A stretch of DNA of 64,000 nt from Pomacea canaliculata (Eukaryota; Mollusca; Gastropoda; Architaenioglossa; Ampullariidae): positions 22,790,150 to 22,854,149 of the forward strand of contig NC_037601.1 in the NCBI RefSeq assembly GCF_003073045.1. The letters are read 5' to 3'. The notes under the pieces are model-generated. The model had not been told where the DNA came from. It made no database searches and was given only the letters and a program-made list of their open reading frames with translations. The position numbers and the translations under genes were made by a program. This document shows positions 20,557-35,500 of the stretch, one piece after another (the stretch's first letter is position 1; the number at the start of each line of letters is the position of its first letter).

Positions 20557-23500
20557 TTATGCAGACTCTTGACTAAGTCTGTACTGGTGCACACTGCCTC
20601 GCTCTGGAAATTTAGGGAATGAATCCAACATGTCAAAATTTGCTTCCTCTCCCACCTGATGTTGGGATGCCTGCTTTGAACTTGCGTCTCCATAACCACC
20701 ACCTCCTGGTGTCTCCAGGTGAAAGATATCCTGAAATACAATCACCTACATTCTCTTTTCAAATTTCTAGTGAACATGCAACAGCTTTCATTTATTTATA
20801 TAGAGGTGACAGGAACTTGGGACACCTTCGTGCCAAGAAAGTCTATATGCCTTAACCATACAAAAGTCAAAAATAAATGTTTGAAAAATAGAGTAAAAGA
20901 AAAAGAAATGTTCAAAAATCATCAGCTGTGATTTCTAGCCGTCTGACACTCTCTCTCTCACACACACAACTTGTGTCTACTAATGTAAAGAAACTTACCC
21001 CTGGCGAGACAGCAACTGACATTTTGGCTCCAATGCTGACAATGCGACCATCCTTATAGAACATAAGATTACGACCTTTTCTTCCATTCTTTCCACCTGC
21101 AGTATTTTGTACAATGACAAACGTCAAACCATAGATGTGAACACTAGAAATCTTGGAATGTCAAATTTGTATTTGTGCACTGCATAGCATTCTAGCTGTG
21201 TGTGTGTATGGGACGAACATAACTCAGCTTTGTCATTTAGAATGATATATCAGTTACAATCCACCACTGGTTGCAAACGGAAAGCTGGGTGTCCACATTT
21301 ATAATTTCTCATTGAGAAAGTAACTGTGCTACTGATGTGAATCTCTCAGTAGAAGCAGAGTAAAATACCTATCTAGAATATAAAAATGTTAACCTCTTTG
21401 CTCTTTCACTGCTCACCTTGTAGTCCATATGGTGAAAACACTCTTCTTTCTGTCAAAACAGAGAGTGTTAAAGGCTTTCGAAAAAGAATTTCTCTGATGA
21501 CACCATCCCCTCCATGGAAAACTCCCTTTCCACCTGACCCACGGTTTAGATGAAAACACTTCAGTATTACGGGATACCTGTAACAGAATGATGCATGTTG
21601 GCTATGACACTGTTTCTATGTTTACTTCCACACTGTGAAAGTTGTATGTACTATGGGGTTGTGACCTGCTCATTATATCAGAATGATGAGCAACATTGCA
21701 AAGAAATGTGTGGCATGGGGCTGTTGTGCTCCTCATACAGAAAACATAAAAACAATGTCTTTGTATGAAGCACTGTCATCTGCTGCAAAAGTAGGTACTC
21801 ATGAAGCAAGAGTCGTTTCCTCAGAGCAAAATGGGGAACTCAAGTAAAAGTGTCTTTTTTTCAGAATTACAATGTAATGTCCATTCATGTTGTCATGTTC
21901 TGGTCTGTACACTGCTGTAAGCTTGTACTTGAGTTTCCCTTGCTGTGCCATTACTTGGCTTCATAAGTATGACCTCAGGCATGAGACCTGAGTGGCGATG
22001 CCTTGATGTGACATGCTTGCTTACATCACTCAAGATCTGTCCATATGCTTGCCACAATGACTTGTGGATGAATGAAAGAAATGCAGTGACCTCACATACA
22101 GTGTTTGATCACACATGCAACTTCTTTTTTTCTTTTACTGACTGTGCTCTGTCATTGTGCAGCATGTTCATTTACCAGAATACTAAGAATAGAATGAATG
22201 TTATTTTAATCTAAAATCAATTTCACGATAAATGAGTATTGTAGATAAATGAGTGATGTAGATATGCGAGTGTTGTAGATATCTCTCTGCAAATTGCAGA
22301 TGGCTATGTACATGCTTACCTTCGCTCTATAATTTCTGGATCAGTAATTCTAGTGTTTGTCATATGGGTATGCACCCCACTGCAACCATGCCATGAAGGA
22401 CCCTGAAGAGGCAAAAACAAGACAAAGCTTTTCATACACAAGTGCAAGATATCTCTCATCACACACACACACACAAACACACACACATACATATTTTCTC
22501 CATATTCACTCATGTGCTCAATCAAACGATTTCTCCAATACAAAGATGAACTCACTGCACCAGCTCCCCCTGCAACAGTCTCATAGTAACCCATGTTCTC
22601 GTCCCCAAACGTGATATTGTTCATGCAACCCTGGGAAGCAGCGCAGGAACCAAATGCTCGTAAAATGACATCTACAATTCTCTGGGATGTCAGCACATTG
22701 CCCCCAACAACTGCAGCCTGCTCTGAGGGGTCCAGCAGGCTTCCCTTTGGAATGAGGACATTAACCGGCTTCAGGCAGCCCTGCCAACACAGAGTGGTCA
22801 ACATAAGTGCCCAATACTGCAGTGGAGGAAATAAGCATGTATGAAGACAAGATAAACAGATAGAAAAGAGATGGATGGAAAGAGGGAAAGGCAGTGCAAG
22901 TGAAAATTTTCCCTGAACAGAACAGTACTGACCTGGTTCAGAGGGATGTCATGACCAACCATACTTCGCAAACAGTAGATAAGTGCTGACAAAACCACTG
23001 CTCTTGGCGCATTGCAGTTGCCATAAACTTCAAAACCTGTGTTGGCGAAGTCAAAGACAGCTGTTCCCTGCAGCATACAGCCCCACAATCTGAAGATTAT
23101 CCTTCTGTCTTTTAAGCCATTACAATCAGTGAATTTTAAATGGAATAGGTTGTTTTCATTTATTTTATACAGACATTCATTTATGACTCCTTGTACCACA
23201 GTTCATTCTTGACTCACCTGCAATTCATCAATGTGAACCTGAAGAGCAATGAGGCTTCCATCATCCAAGAAATCATGTGCTGAAAGTGTTGTAGTGCCTG
23301 TACAAGCTTTTGTCTTTTGAGCTATTTCCTTCAGCATTTCTCTTACTGCCACTTCTGCATTTTCCTGGTCAAGGAAGCAAATTTACATTCATTAGTCAAC
23401 AGCAAGGTGTACTTTGTGCATGCAATAAATGATTTTCTCAGAAATAAATAAAAATTTTAACAATGGTCATTAAAATCCTACTCTTAAGCAACTTGCTTTA

Positions 23501-26500
23501 CAAAACTTTTTTTTTACCAGTTATGTTCTTATTTCTGATCTTGTCAAGAACTTTAAAAAAAAACATACACGTATCAATTGTACTGATTAAAAGCAAAAAG
23601 TAGAATAAATTGAACACAGTAGTCATTTTAATTTCTGCAAATATGCCTCATTCTTTAGCTTCTAAATACTGAATTAACATATATAATTCTGCAACCAGAA
23701 TTCTGTAATTTTGCATGTTTACCTTCCCTGCACAGTACCTGTATATATGCCATGTAGGCTTGTATAACTGGCAGTGAGTACTCTGATATCAATTCTTTTA
23801 CCAGTGTTATACCCTGCCAAAAAGCAATTTTAGAAAAGAAAATTGTGTCAACAAAATAAAACAAAACAAAAAAGCAAATCTGCAACAATCTTTCAAAAAC
23901 AACAAATTTTAGGAATAAAGATCATAATAAACAGTTTTGTGAAAATTGGCTTGATTTACAAATATGTCCACATTGGTTAAAAAGTGCAGAGCTTATAACA
24001 TGATGTGATGTCACTAATGAATAAAGAAAGAAAGCGATAAATAATAAATGTACTAGATCTCAAAGTATGATGAGCATTGATTATCAGTAGTACAAGATTT
24101 GAATTTAAACTGGATGAAAAACAACAGAGCTAACCTTCTGATTAGCTGCCACCTGTGCATGTAGATCACTGAGGTTGTCTTGAAGATTTCTGCTGCCACT
24201 ACAGCCAGGAATTAACCCAGGCGCTCTGAAGACTTCAGTGACAGCTGCCATCAAAATGCGAAATATGAAATGCACTTTTCACACAAATGTTCTTCAAATA
24301 TATTGTTTTCTTGGCTCCTCGATCAAACTCTGGTTATAAATAGCTACCAATGCTTCAGAAACATCCTTCAGTCACAAAAAACTTGAGCAGTTACATAAGC
24401 CAAACTGTTTATAAACAGGTTACCAATGACAAACATTTTTCACTTACAGAAAGCTTGAGAAGTCATATATAACCTCTAATAACATATAAATTATCTTTCA
24501 ACTCAAAACAAACAAGAAAGAGTTGGATGCTTTGTAAACTTTGTCTTTGTATGTTTATGTGTGTGATAAAAAACAAAGAAATAGTGACAAAAGGCAAGAG
24601 AAGATAAAACAAGTTTTTCAGACAAAGCAGCCTCATCACTCCACCTTCTTCTTGGAAAACTCCCTCCTTAACCAGCTTGAATGACTTGAACACAGCTCCT
24701 TCCTGATGGATTGATGTGGAGTGTGGAGGCATGGAACCTGGTGTAATACCTCCTATATCAGCATGGTGACCTCTGCTTGCCACATAGAATACTGGCTTGG
24801 AGACGCCTGAGTAGAAAACCTGTTTCGGAAGAAAGACTGAAACTCTAGAAAGACACTCATTTCTTGCAACTAAAGGCAAAAATTATAATGATATGATGTA
24901 CTTCAGAGTGTTTCAGTCACATGCAGCCTGACATGTGCTCTTCACAAAAAGAAAACAAAATTTTCTGGGCTCCCCTGCTCAGTGTCTCACACAAAATTAC
25001 ATTAAAATTAGAGTAAACACAAATCCCATCCTGCAACTATTCAAATCTTATTGTACTCTCACAACCTAGCACAATCAGTGGCTCAACATACAATGCTTAA
25101 AAGCCCAACATTTTAGTACAAAAGTATCACAACAAAGTTCTACATCAGGAATATATCAATGCAAAACATTAGATCTACCACAGAGGTACACCCAGAAATA
25201 TTTGATGAAGCCTGATAATATAGCATAAAGTTAATAACAATGACACCACAAAATTATTCTCAGTAATATCACAACTTGTAAAGACTTACTACAGCACAAT
25301 GGTTCAATGCCTCGAACTTTTAAGATCATGCCATGGCAGGATGAATTTAACAATTAGCTCAGAGCTAACAAGTTTTAATGTGTTCTTACATGTGAGCATA
25401 AATTCTTTTGTTCTGTTTGCTGGAGTTTAATAAAGCTAGTGAGAATATTGGTACACCACACAGACGGTATAGTCTCTTGATAAGTCGGTCCTCAGCCGAA
25501 GTACTTCTATCATCTCATGATGCTGTTGCCCACAGGATGTCAGTTGTCAGTCCTGTGTTTCTGTCATCTAATGACAGTCATCCTACTACAATACTCTTAG
25601 CTGCATGTGGTCTAATGATACTACAATGACTACATATCATCAAAAGATTCTGCTATGACACTAACATGTCATCGAAAGGTGTTGCTGTTACCAAGTTAAC
25701 AGATTAGTGTCTACTTGACACTTACAAGAGCACAGCACCAGAAAGATTAGTCAGCAAGTCACTCTTCTACTGGGGTAGCTGTCCACTTGTCTGGGAAGAG
25801 GTCTTTTGCCAACATGATGTTATGGATGTTTATCTAGGATACCCACCATATAGCTGTGCACAGCTTTCTTATAAACCCACCTCATATAACACTGGGTAAC
25901 TGTCACCTGGAGTATATGGGATACACAACATATTGGAAAGACTTACCCACAATACTCTTCTTGCATGCAAGGTTTATTATCCTATGAAGAGATCAACTAA
26001 AGACTTAATTTATGATACAACAACTCTGCTCTTCTTGAAAGAGATCCATATTACTGTTGATTATTTCTTACTTTTTCATCATAACTAATACTGACTGATG
26101 ACATGAATGACTACTGAAATCTGCAGTGGATGGTAAATAATTAGATGTGCCAGTGATAGCAAGATCTGGAAAGGCTGCTGACGGGAACTTACCGGTGTGA
26201 TGACAGTGAGATCTGGGAGGTGACTCCCGCCAGCTTGAGGATGGTTGCTGAGAATGACGTCACCATCAAGAATGTCATTTCCCAAGGTTCTTATCTGGCA
26301 CAACATCCATGCCTCACACAGATTCTTATCACCATACATAATCATAATCGCTGTACCAAAATGTTAATCATAAACACAAATCTTCACAAAAGTGATTGTA
26401 TATGATAGTCAACAAAACTTTAACAGAGGTCAACAAAAGGATACCAGTTGCTTCTACGTTATTGTATCAGAAAAAAATATGCACAACGTTCACTTTTGTT

Positions 26501-29500
26501 TCTTGATATAACACCATGGTGTAGAAAACACAGTCTCACCTGATACTGTACAGTTTCTTGCATGGCACCTAGGTGTACAGGGATATGAGGGGCATTGGCA
26601 ACCAATCCCCCATCTGGTCCAAACAATGCACAGGAGAAGTCAAGTCGCTCCTTTGAACAGTGCATGTACAGAATACAATCTTTGCCATTAGCTGGCATTA
26701 CAGCCATGTAGGGAACAGGTCTAGGAGTTATACAAAAAATACATTAAATGAAAATGCCATAATACAGTTTAATTAAAGATCACACATACACGCCTAGCTC
26801 TGAATTCCTTACAGTTTGGAATTTTTTGCTCATAGGGGTTTTTCAACTATAAAGATGATCTGTCCATAGTCTGTACTCCACTTTGTTCAGCTGCCAGCTC
26901 TAAAAAATTATGGTTCGAAATTTATATATAAATTATATATATATCATTTATATATAAACATAAACACACACCTTGATGTTTGTAGAGATGGATGTCCTTT
27001 GTAGAACTCTGCACAGAGAAATTATAAAGCTCATTCCATTTTGTGTAAAACTCTTAAACTAAAACATTTTGTAAGTTTGGTGAGTAAGCATGTGTGTCTC
27101 TGTACAGTCATGTGAGTGCACATTAATTATGATGGTGGTGGTAGAGATTAGAAAGTATGGGTACCATGAGGTCAATTTTAACTGACCAGCAACATACAAT
27201 ACCATTTTTCTGTCTCCTTTATAGACAAGCATTAAAATAAGCCTGTAGGATGCAACAGTACCAACAAGCCTCTCTACAATTTTAGTATGTGGTTTAAATA
27301 GAACTTGCTTGTATTCTAACACAACACAGTGGTATAAACAAAACTCACTTGTATCTCAATACAACTTATAGAAGAATGACAGTGCAACTTTTAACAACAC
27401 TGCTGTCTGGCAACATAATTTATCTTTTTATACAATGATCTGCTCTTGTAACCATATTCTTGGAATGACCACTAGATTACAGTTTGTGTGCAATTGTTTC
27501 AGCTGGTCTAGACACTATAATGTATGATGATGATGAATATGATGATGACTGGTTTGTTGTCGGTGTAGATCTCTATGATTGTACACAAGTTAGTTTTAGT
27601 TTACAATTCCTCCTTAAATTCCTCACAGGCTGCACCTCATACCTCATTCATAAAGTCCAGAAAGTACAGAACTCTGCTGCACATCTGGTGATTCAGGCTA
27701 GAAAATGGGACCCATGTCACTCCGCTTCTTTGTTTTCTCCACTTGCTACCCATCCGCTCTCACATCCAAAGCAACTGTCAGTCCTGTGTTTTAATTTCTT
27801 TGAAGGCTCCAGCCCTGACTATTTCTCCTAACTTTTCTCCTACATCCCAGCTAGACAACTATGCTCTTCATCTTGTGACTGTCTCCTAACTATTTCTGTC
27901 TCCAGAACATACGGCCACAGGATTTTTAGTTGTGCAGCAAAACAATGGAACTCTCTCCCTTTCCGTATCCGCCACCACTATTGAATCTTTTAAATGTGCA
28001 CTGAAAACACATCTCTTCCTTGAGCATTGCTTCTGACAACAGCCCGCACAATGCTATTCCTTTTTCACCCCTCTCCCACTTTCCTGCTTATTGCGACTTC
28101 CCTACTTGTCTTCCTCTGCTGAATCATAGGTCTTAGTTCTTGTTACCCAATTCCTCTTTGCATTTCCTATATTTGTCTTTTATTATTCATCATTACTGTT
28201 GTTCATCTTTCCACTCCTTTGTCTGTTATCCATGTGTCATGTTTCAAGCTCTGAGAGCATGCTTCTTACGAGTTGAGTATGCACTATACAAATCACAAAT
28301 TTATTATTATTATAAATCTCTAATCTAGGAAAAGGAGGATAAAGATAGTGATGGTGGTGGTGCCACTGTTCATTCTTTCTCTTTTACCTGCCCATCTGCT
28401 CAGCAATGCTCATGAATCTGTGTGAGAAGATGGACAACTGGACAGCATCCAAATTGGTCCCAACAATCTTCATTTCTGAACTTCCCACCTGCAGCACATA
28501 CAGAAATCCTAAGTCATATGTTGTAGTGCCTGAATGATATTGCTGCTCTAGAAATCAATCACAATAAAGACAGAAATCATATTTTTTAATGTTACAATAA
28601 ATGTATTACCAATTACTTTCGCTGATTAGTGCTGATACTGTCAAAATCATGTCTGTGTCAGTAGTCGTTGTTGTCAGGAGCAATGCCAATCATTTGTCTC
28701 TAAAATAATGAGATGTAGTAACAAACATGCAGCAAAGTAAACAAAACACAATAAAATAACAAATAAAGCAACTTTTAAACTCACCGTGATGGAAATGTCA
28801 CCATGCTTGGTTATCCTGGCATCACAATTTGGCTCCACAACAATAGTGCTGTTCACATACAAGCAGTCATGGTTCATTCTCTATATATATATATCACACA
28901 CAAATATATACATCACAAGGGGAGGTGGGGAATAAGAAGTGCTGACCACATGGAAGATGAAAATGGATGTGGTGGAAATTTTCTTTAAATTATACACTCT
29001 GCATATACATATTCAGTTTCAAGCATGCCAGTGGATAGGACCAAGTTAAATGCAAAAATCAGACTTTTTGGCCTAGTTTTGGTAAATATTTTATAGAAAA
29101 AAGCTCATATAGGTGGGTGACAAGTCATGGGAGACTAAAGCCATGAGGCCTTGTGATTTGCTGCTCTACTTCATGTCAATGTTGCAGCAAAACTCTATTA
29201 GGGTCATATGGATAAACTTGATATCAAAGAATTCATGGAAAGAATGGCTAAATGTAAATGAAGAATAATTAAAAGCACAAGGTGAAAATGTTGAAAAACT
29301 AATGAGAATGCAAAAAGTAAACAAGTGCTGAACAGAATCAAAAGAAAAAATATATTTCAAACAAATTGACTCTCTAGGAATTTTATCTAGAATGAATAAT
29401 GTGAAATTAGTAGGCATCAGTGAATCAGGAAAAGAAGGTTACAGTAAGCATGCACTAAAGACAGCAAAAACTGTAAAACAATCATTTGAATACAAGAGAT

Positions 29501-32500
29501 CGGACACAAAATGATTTAGAGAAGCCAAGAGTGAACCAACAGAAAATGTAAGTACCCATTCCTATCATTGTATGCTTCAATAAATGTAAGACAAGATTTC
29601 AGTGAACTAAAATATTGAACTACAAAACGCCCTAAGAAACAATGGAATCAAGGTAGCAGCTGATCTAGCTAAATGACCAAAAAGCCGAATAAAAGCATGT
29701 CAAAAAGGATGAAAACTTGGCTACTACAAGAAAAGTACATCAACGCAAGATTCCAGAAAATCACCAGCTTGGATAGTCCACAAAGAAGTGAAGCACACAG
29801 GAATGACAGAGAAACGCCCATGAGGGTTCACTCCATTGACCTCACATCCCACGGATCAAAACAAGCCATGGGAGATAACCCTGAGACTGTTCTCCAGCAG
29901 GTGGAGACAACTACCTGCACGGCCCACACCTCAAGGTAGCTGGGATGCTCCTACTAGGTGCAGACAAAGCAGAATTGCAGGATATCACACTTGCAACAGA
30001 ACTCAACTATTGTTTACCAGGATGTTCCTGCAGTCACCAATCATCAACTGGTCTGACCACAGAGGGTGTGCAGAGTCAAGTCACAGACAGCATCTTGGGC
30101 CCTGGCCTCATCCAGTTCTACAGAAAACATTCACTTTTTTTTTGTATGTCAAAGGTTTGGTACAAAACTTATGTCTGATTTAACTGACAACCAAGACACA
30201 TGCAGCTTTCTGTTCCAGAGGATAAATAACTGACCTGTGTTTTGGAAACTTGTATCTCAAGCCAAACAAAAATGTTAAAAAAAGAACGCCTAGTATTAAA
30301 ATAGACAAGTGAGAGACAAATTTGCCTGATTGACCTGAAACCATGAGTGTGCAGCTGACAGAAATTAAAATACCTGACTGTGATAAACCTATCTCTGAAT
30401 ACAAAGTCATTGAGTCACAAAGTCACTAAGGCTCTATGCAAAATGAAATATGAGGAAGCAGAAGGGGTTGGACGAAATATTACCTGAACATCTAAAACAC
30501 TTGGAAATAATATAGTTGCATTCCTGATTAAAGACCTTAACAAATTATAAGATCTGTTGTACTTCCCAGCAGACTGAGGACATTCAGCAATCATACCTTT
30601 CTATAAAAAAAAGGGACATCATAAACACAGTTAATTATAGAGCAATGTCACTCCTCCATGTGATTAGTAAAGCCTTCACTTCCATAATCAAGAAACTGTA
30701 CAAATGGGCAAGTGAAAAAAAAAACGTGAAGAGCAGGCTTGTTTCAGGTAAGGATACTAAACAACAGATCATGTATTCACAATAATTGTGTTTCAACTGC
30801 AGTTAGAAACTTGAGAATCTTCAAGTCAAATGTGATCAGCACCCTCCTTTACGGATCAGAATCTTGGAAGATGACCAAAACCATCAGTAACAAGCTTGAC
30901 GTCTTCCAAAACAGATGCCTCAGGCGCATACTTAACATCTTTTGGCCAAACACCATCACCAACGAAGAACTCCACCGAAGAACTGAAACCGAGTCCATCA
31001 CCACGCAGGTTCAACGAAGGCGTTGGCGATGGATTGGACATGTGCTCCACCAGCAGACAGCAGACCTCTCCAGAGTCGCCCTACGATGGACTCCAGACGG
31101 CCGAAGAAAACGAGGCCACCCAAAGGAAACTTGGAGAAGAACAGTGGAAAGGGAGATGAAGGGAAAGGGCTGGACATGGGGTCACCTACAGCGGGTTTCA
31201 GCCGATCGACATCGGTGGCGGACTCTGGTTGAGGCCTTATGTGCAACCTGATGCACGAAGAGGAATAGATAGATAGAAACTTGGTGGAAAGAGAAAATCT
31301 GTAGTCTGTGTTACATAAGGTATCTATAAAAATGGTTCAAATGCTGAATGCATGTATGCATCAATTCAAGCATGTGTACGAGCAGACTTTCAGTGTTCTC
31401 ATTTCTTTGACTTTCCTGTTGGGGAACATCAGGGATATTTACCAAGTCCATTAATTTTATCTCTTCTAATAAATGGGGGAATACATCCACACATAGGATA
31501 GACATAGAGTGCAGCTCTTGCCTTGCCTACAAGAAACCTTCTGCCTCATATTTGCAGACAATTCTGTGCATATTTTGGCTAAATCTATGTCTTCAAATCC
31601 AACTTTTGAACCCACAACAGTCATCAAAAGATATTGGGTTAGAAATTAACCTAGAAAAAAATCACAGTATTCAGAAATGGTGGGCATCTTTTAGAAGGCA
31701 AAGACTGGTTGACTGCCTCAAATACAATTGAAGTTGTTAACAGCCACATGACACTGTAAAAAAGGGAGCTAAATACTCTCAGCTACTGACAACTACATGG
31801 AGGCTAGGTAACTGAATCTAAATATATTCCTTGAACTATTGGACACCCGAGTCCTAACTACGCTGTAATGCTCTGAAGTCTGGGGTTTGACAGCCTTCAC
31901 TGACAGAGAAAAGGTTCACTTATTCACCATTGAAAGGTTTATATGCCTGGACATTATAACTCCATGTGGTATAGACACACACAAAAAACTGTTGCAGTGT
32001 ACATTTTCATTTCACTAAAAATGCACATCAAGCTGCAAGTCAACAGTGGGAATAACTGAATATAGTGTGAGCCAGTTTGACTGGACCCACAAACTAGGCC
32101 TTTGAAATGTCTTCTCCCTTATCTCACCCACACACACACGTGCACATGCCTTGCTGATCAAATGGTCATGTGATACTAACAATCGTAATTTCAGCAAAGA
32201 AAAAGACAAAGCTGACACAAAAGAACTAATTAATAAGCTATGCTAAATGAATAGCCAACTTTCATACCAGAAAACTGAACCATCAAGTAATAACAGAGTG
32301 AAGAGCTAAACCATACCTGTTTTTATCAAGAATAATGGCAGGTCCTTCAATAGTATGGCCTGCTCGCAACTTGTCTAGCATATAGACAGGTGTTGCTATG
32401 TAAGCATTTTCAAAATAGACTTGAACTCTCTGTAACAAAATAGATACTTCCTTAATTCCTATACCACAGGAAACAAATCCCAAAACACTTTTTGTTATGC

Positions 32501-35500
32501 TGCATATTATTCCTATTTTAATATAAAATTGGTAGAGATAGTGCTAATTTAAAAACACACAGAATTTACATTTAAATTGTGACAATTGTAAAAATGAATT
32601 TATATCATCTGCTTAAATGACTGTGTATGAATGCTTGCACATGTATTTATGATGGTAGCTTCAAAGAAATACACACAAGTACACTTGTGTGTAAAGAATT
32701 CAGGTGAAAAGAATTCAGTCCTAATTCCTAATTTTCTCTCAATAACTGCTGACTGTAGTTTTCCTATAGTTTGAAGCTTCTGATGTAACATTCATGCCAG
32801 TCATGAGTAAAATACCTTCTCTTCAATTGGTTTTTCTTTTGCCTCATCAATGGGAAAATTAACTGGTGCTGTTGATTTTCCCACTCCTCGCACACGCACA
32901 TCATCCACAAATATATGGCGGTCTTGTAAAGTGAATCCAAATTCAGTGCGGTATCTGAACAATAGAAATCCATTTATTATGTTTCTCATCTCTACATTCT
33001 AGAAGGTAGTCAGTTACAAGTAAAATACATTTTTAAAAAATGAATGGGAAATAATGTATAAATGGACAAATGGACCAAAAAACCAAGACAAGACAAGCTA
33101 GATATCTGGAACTTACCCTTAAGCATTATAGCATTGTTATAAGGACAATACTAATTTTATATCATGTATTTATGCTATCTGATACCCCACTCGTAACATT
33201 TTATATCATTCACCTCTTTATTTTGTTTGGTTTAAATATGATTCAATAAAACATATTCTCTCTCCTCCCTCTTCTTCCCTCTCTCAAGGCAGTAAGCACT
33301 TATTATCTACCCAAGTCAATATCTACCTCATCAGAAACCTTGCCAAGAAGTCTCCATGGCGACTAGAGGCCAAAGTAGCTGGCAAGTCATTTGCAGACAC
33401 CATAAGAGCACAGTCTGTGCCATGGTAACGCATGTGCAGAAATACCTCAGTCTTAATGTCATCCCTGTTAGAATTCACCCAAAGACTTCAGTATTAATGT
33501 CAGTCATGTCAAAATTAACCCTTCAGTCATGTGATCACTCCTGTTCTAATTTGTCACATGTTAAAAATCTCAAGTACTAAAAAGCAAAGTCTAAGATCTA
33601 TATCTGGACTCTGCAAGATTACATGTAGTGACTGTCATCATGGATAGATTAAAAAAGAATTTAAAAAAAAATAGATATTATGCAATAACTCAAGTCTTTA
33701 AAATATAATGCTGCCTGTAACATTTAAGACAAAAAAGGTTGAGCATTTCAACTGAAGTTTATCTAGACATCACAAAATAAGCTGCTGACCTGGAGAATCC
33801 TTGTTGAGACAGGCGTTGGATGCACTGTCCTATTAGACGATCAGCTATGGCATCAATGTCTCTAAAGTTACCTGAAAAACAGGACACATTTTGTGGATAT
33901 CTTTGCACGTGCTTCTGCATGTTTCTCAAATAAAGTGGCAGAAAAAAAAAATATAACTGCATCAGACCTGTCAGCTTTTGAAGATTCTTGGAAAATAAAA
34001 CTTTCATGTGAAGGTGGCCCTAGCTAACACTTTGATCTTTCAGAAACTGGATAAGAAAGATAACCTAACTTTTATGGTTAGCATGAATGATTTGGCAAGA
34101 TCACCATGCCAATAAATTTATTTCTACATGCGCCTGACACATAAAGAAATGGGCCAATAAAAAACTTTTTAATCATGCAGAGGTGACAGGTCTGTGGATG
34201 ACAGCTACATTTTTATTGTTCAATGCTTGCTTTCTTTTCAGGAAGCATGGCAGCTTCTTTATGGTGCCAACATGTCAAAGAAATTTTAAAGTAGCCATAC
34301 GCACCATGTCTAATATAGTTTGCGCATTTCTTAACGACTTTTTTTTTCTTCATTTTTTTTTTCCTCTTACACCTGGTGTAGTACACATTTTTTAATTTTT
34401 TTTTCAGTCTCCTATGAAATTCTCCTAATACACATTTTCTTGGACCAAATTTGATAGTCTAAGATGATACTGCATCAAAATATTACTTCCAATTAGTATT
34501 ACCTCAGCCACCAGATTGTTTCAAATTTCTGTGGTAACAACTGATTTAGAGGCCAGCTGTGTTACAACTAGTGCAAGAGAATAATGTAAGTTTCATTGTT
34601 TGAATGCATGTGAATGATGCAAATAAGAACTGTGATGTAAAAGAAAGAATCACTGAGAAGAGAATGATGATCATTCAGAATGAAGAAAGCAAGCTGAGTT
34701 CCACTGACAGCATCTATCAGGACCTCAAACGGCAGCTACTTGAAGCTTTGGGGGCAAAAGGTTTGTTTTGAGTTTGCCCTTTTTGGTGGTGGCTGCAACA
34801 GTCGCTGCAGGCAACCAGTAAGTGAAGCCGTTGCTGTAATAAATGTATCACAACCTATAGCCATGTTTTAAGCATTATCTTCAACAAGTGTGGGTGCCAT
34901 GTGGTAGGTGACCTAGCTACATCTCCACTTGTTTAAATCATACAAGCAAAAATACCAAAAAGCCTGTACACAGGAAGGCACATGCTTCCATAATAACTGT
35001 GTGAATTCACATTGTGCAGACCCCTAATCTAAAAAATCTCAAGTTTATAACAAAGTGAGGCTATTTCTTTACAAAAACTTTCGTTGAATATTTGAAGAGT
35101 GAAAAACAAAAACTAAAACATATTTAAGTGTCAGAAAACGTAACTTGAAATTTATAGTTTGAAGAAGTCATCAGTTTTTCAGACATGAAGGAAGGAAAGG
35201 TGTAGTCACAAAAGCTAGAGCTATTAAGGTTGTGAAGTTCTCCTGATGGACACAGTGTGTTCAGGAAGAATAAAGTGATGACTGGTGAAACGTAGGGCCA
35301 TGGCAGTTTGGCATTTGGCAGGACTGAAGCTTAAAGAGCATGAGAAAAAAAAAATTTAAAAAAAAAATTCAAGTGTTACCATGTTTTGTGTGTTGGCTGG
35401 AAAATTGTGATGAAAGTTTCCAGAATCATCAGGAAATTTGTTTTATGATTTCCTCTGAAATTAGGATTCATATTTCTTGTGAAAAATCCTTTCCTCTCAA

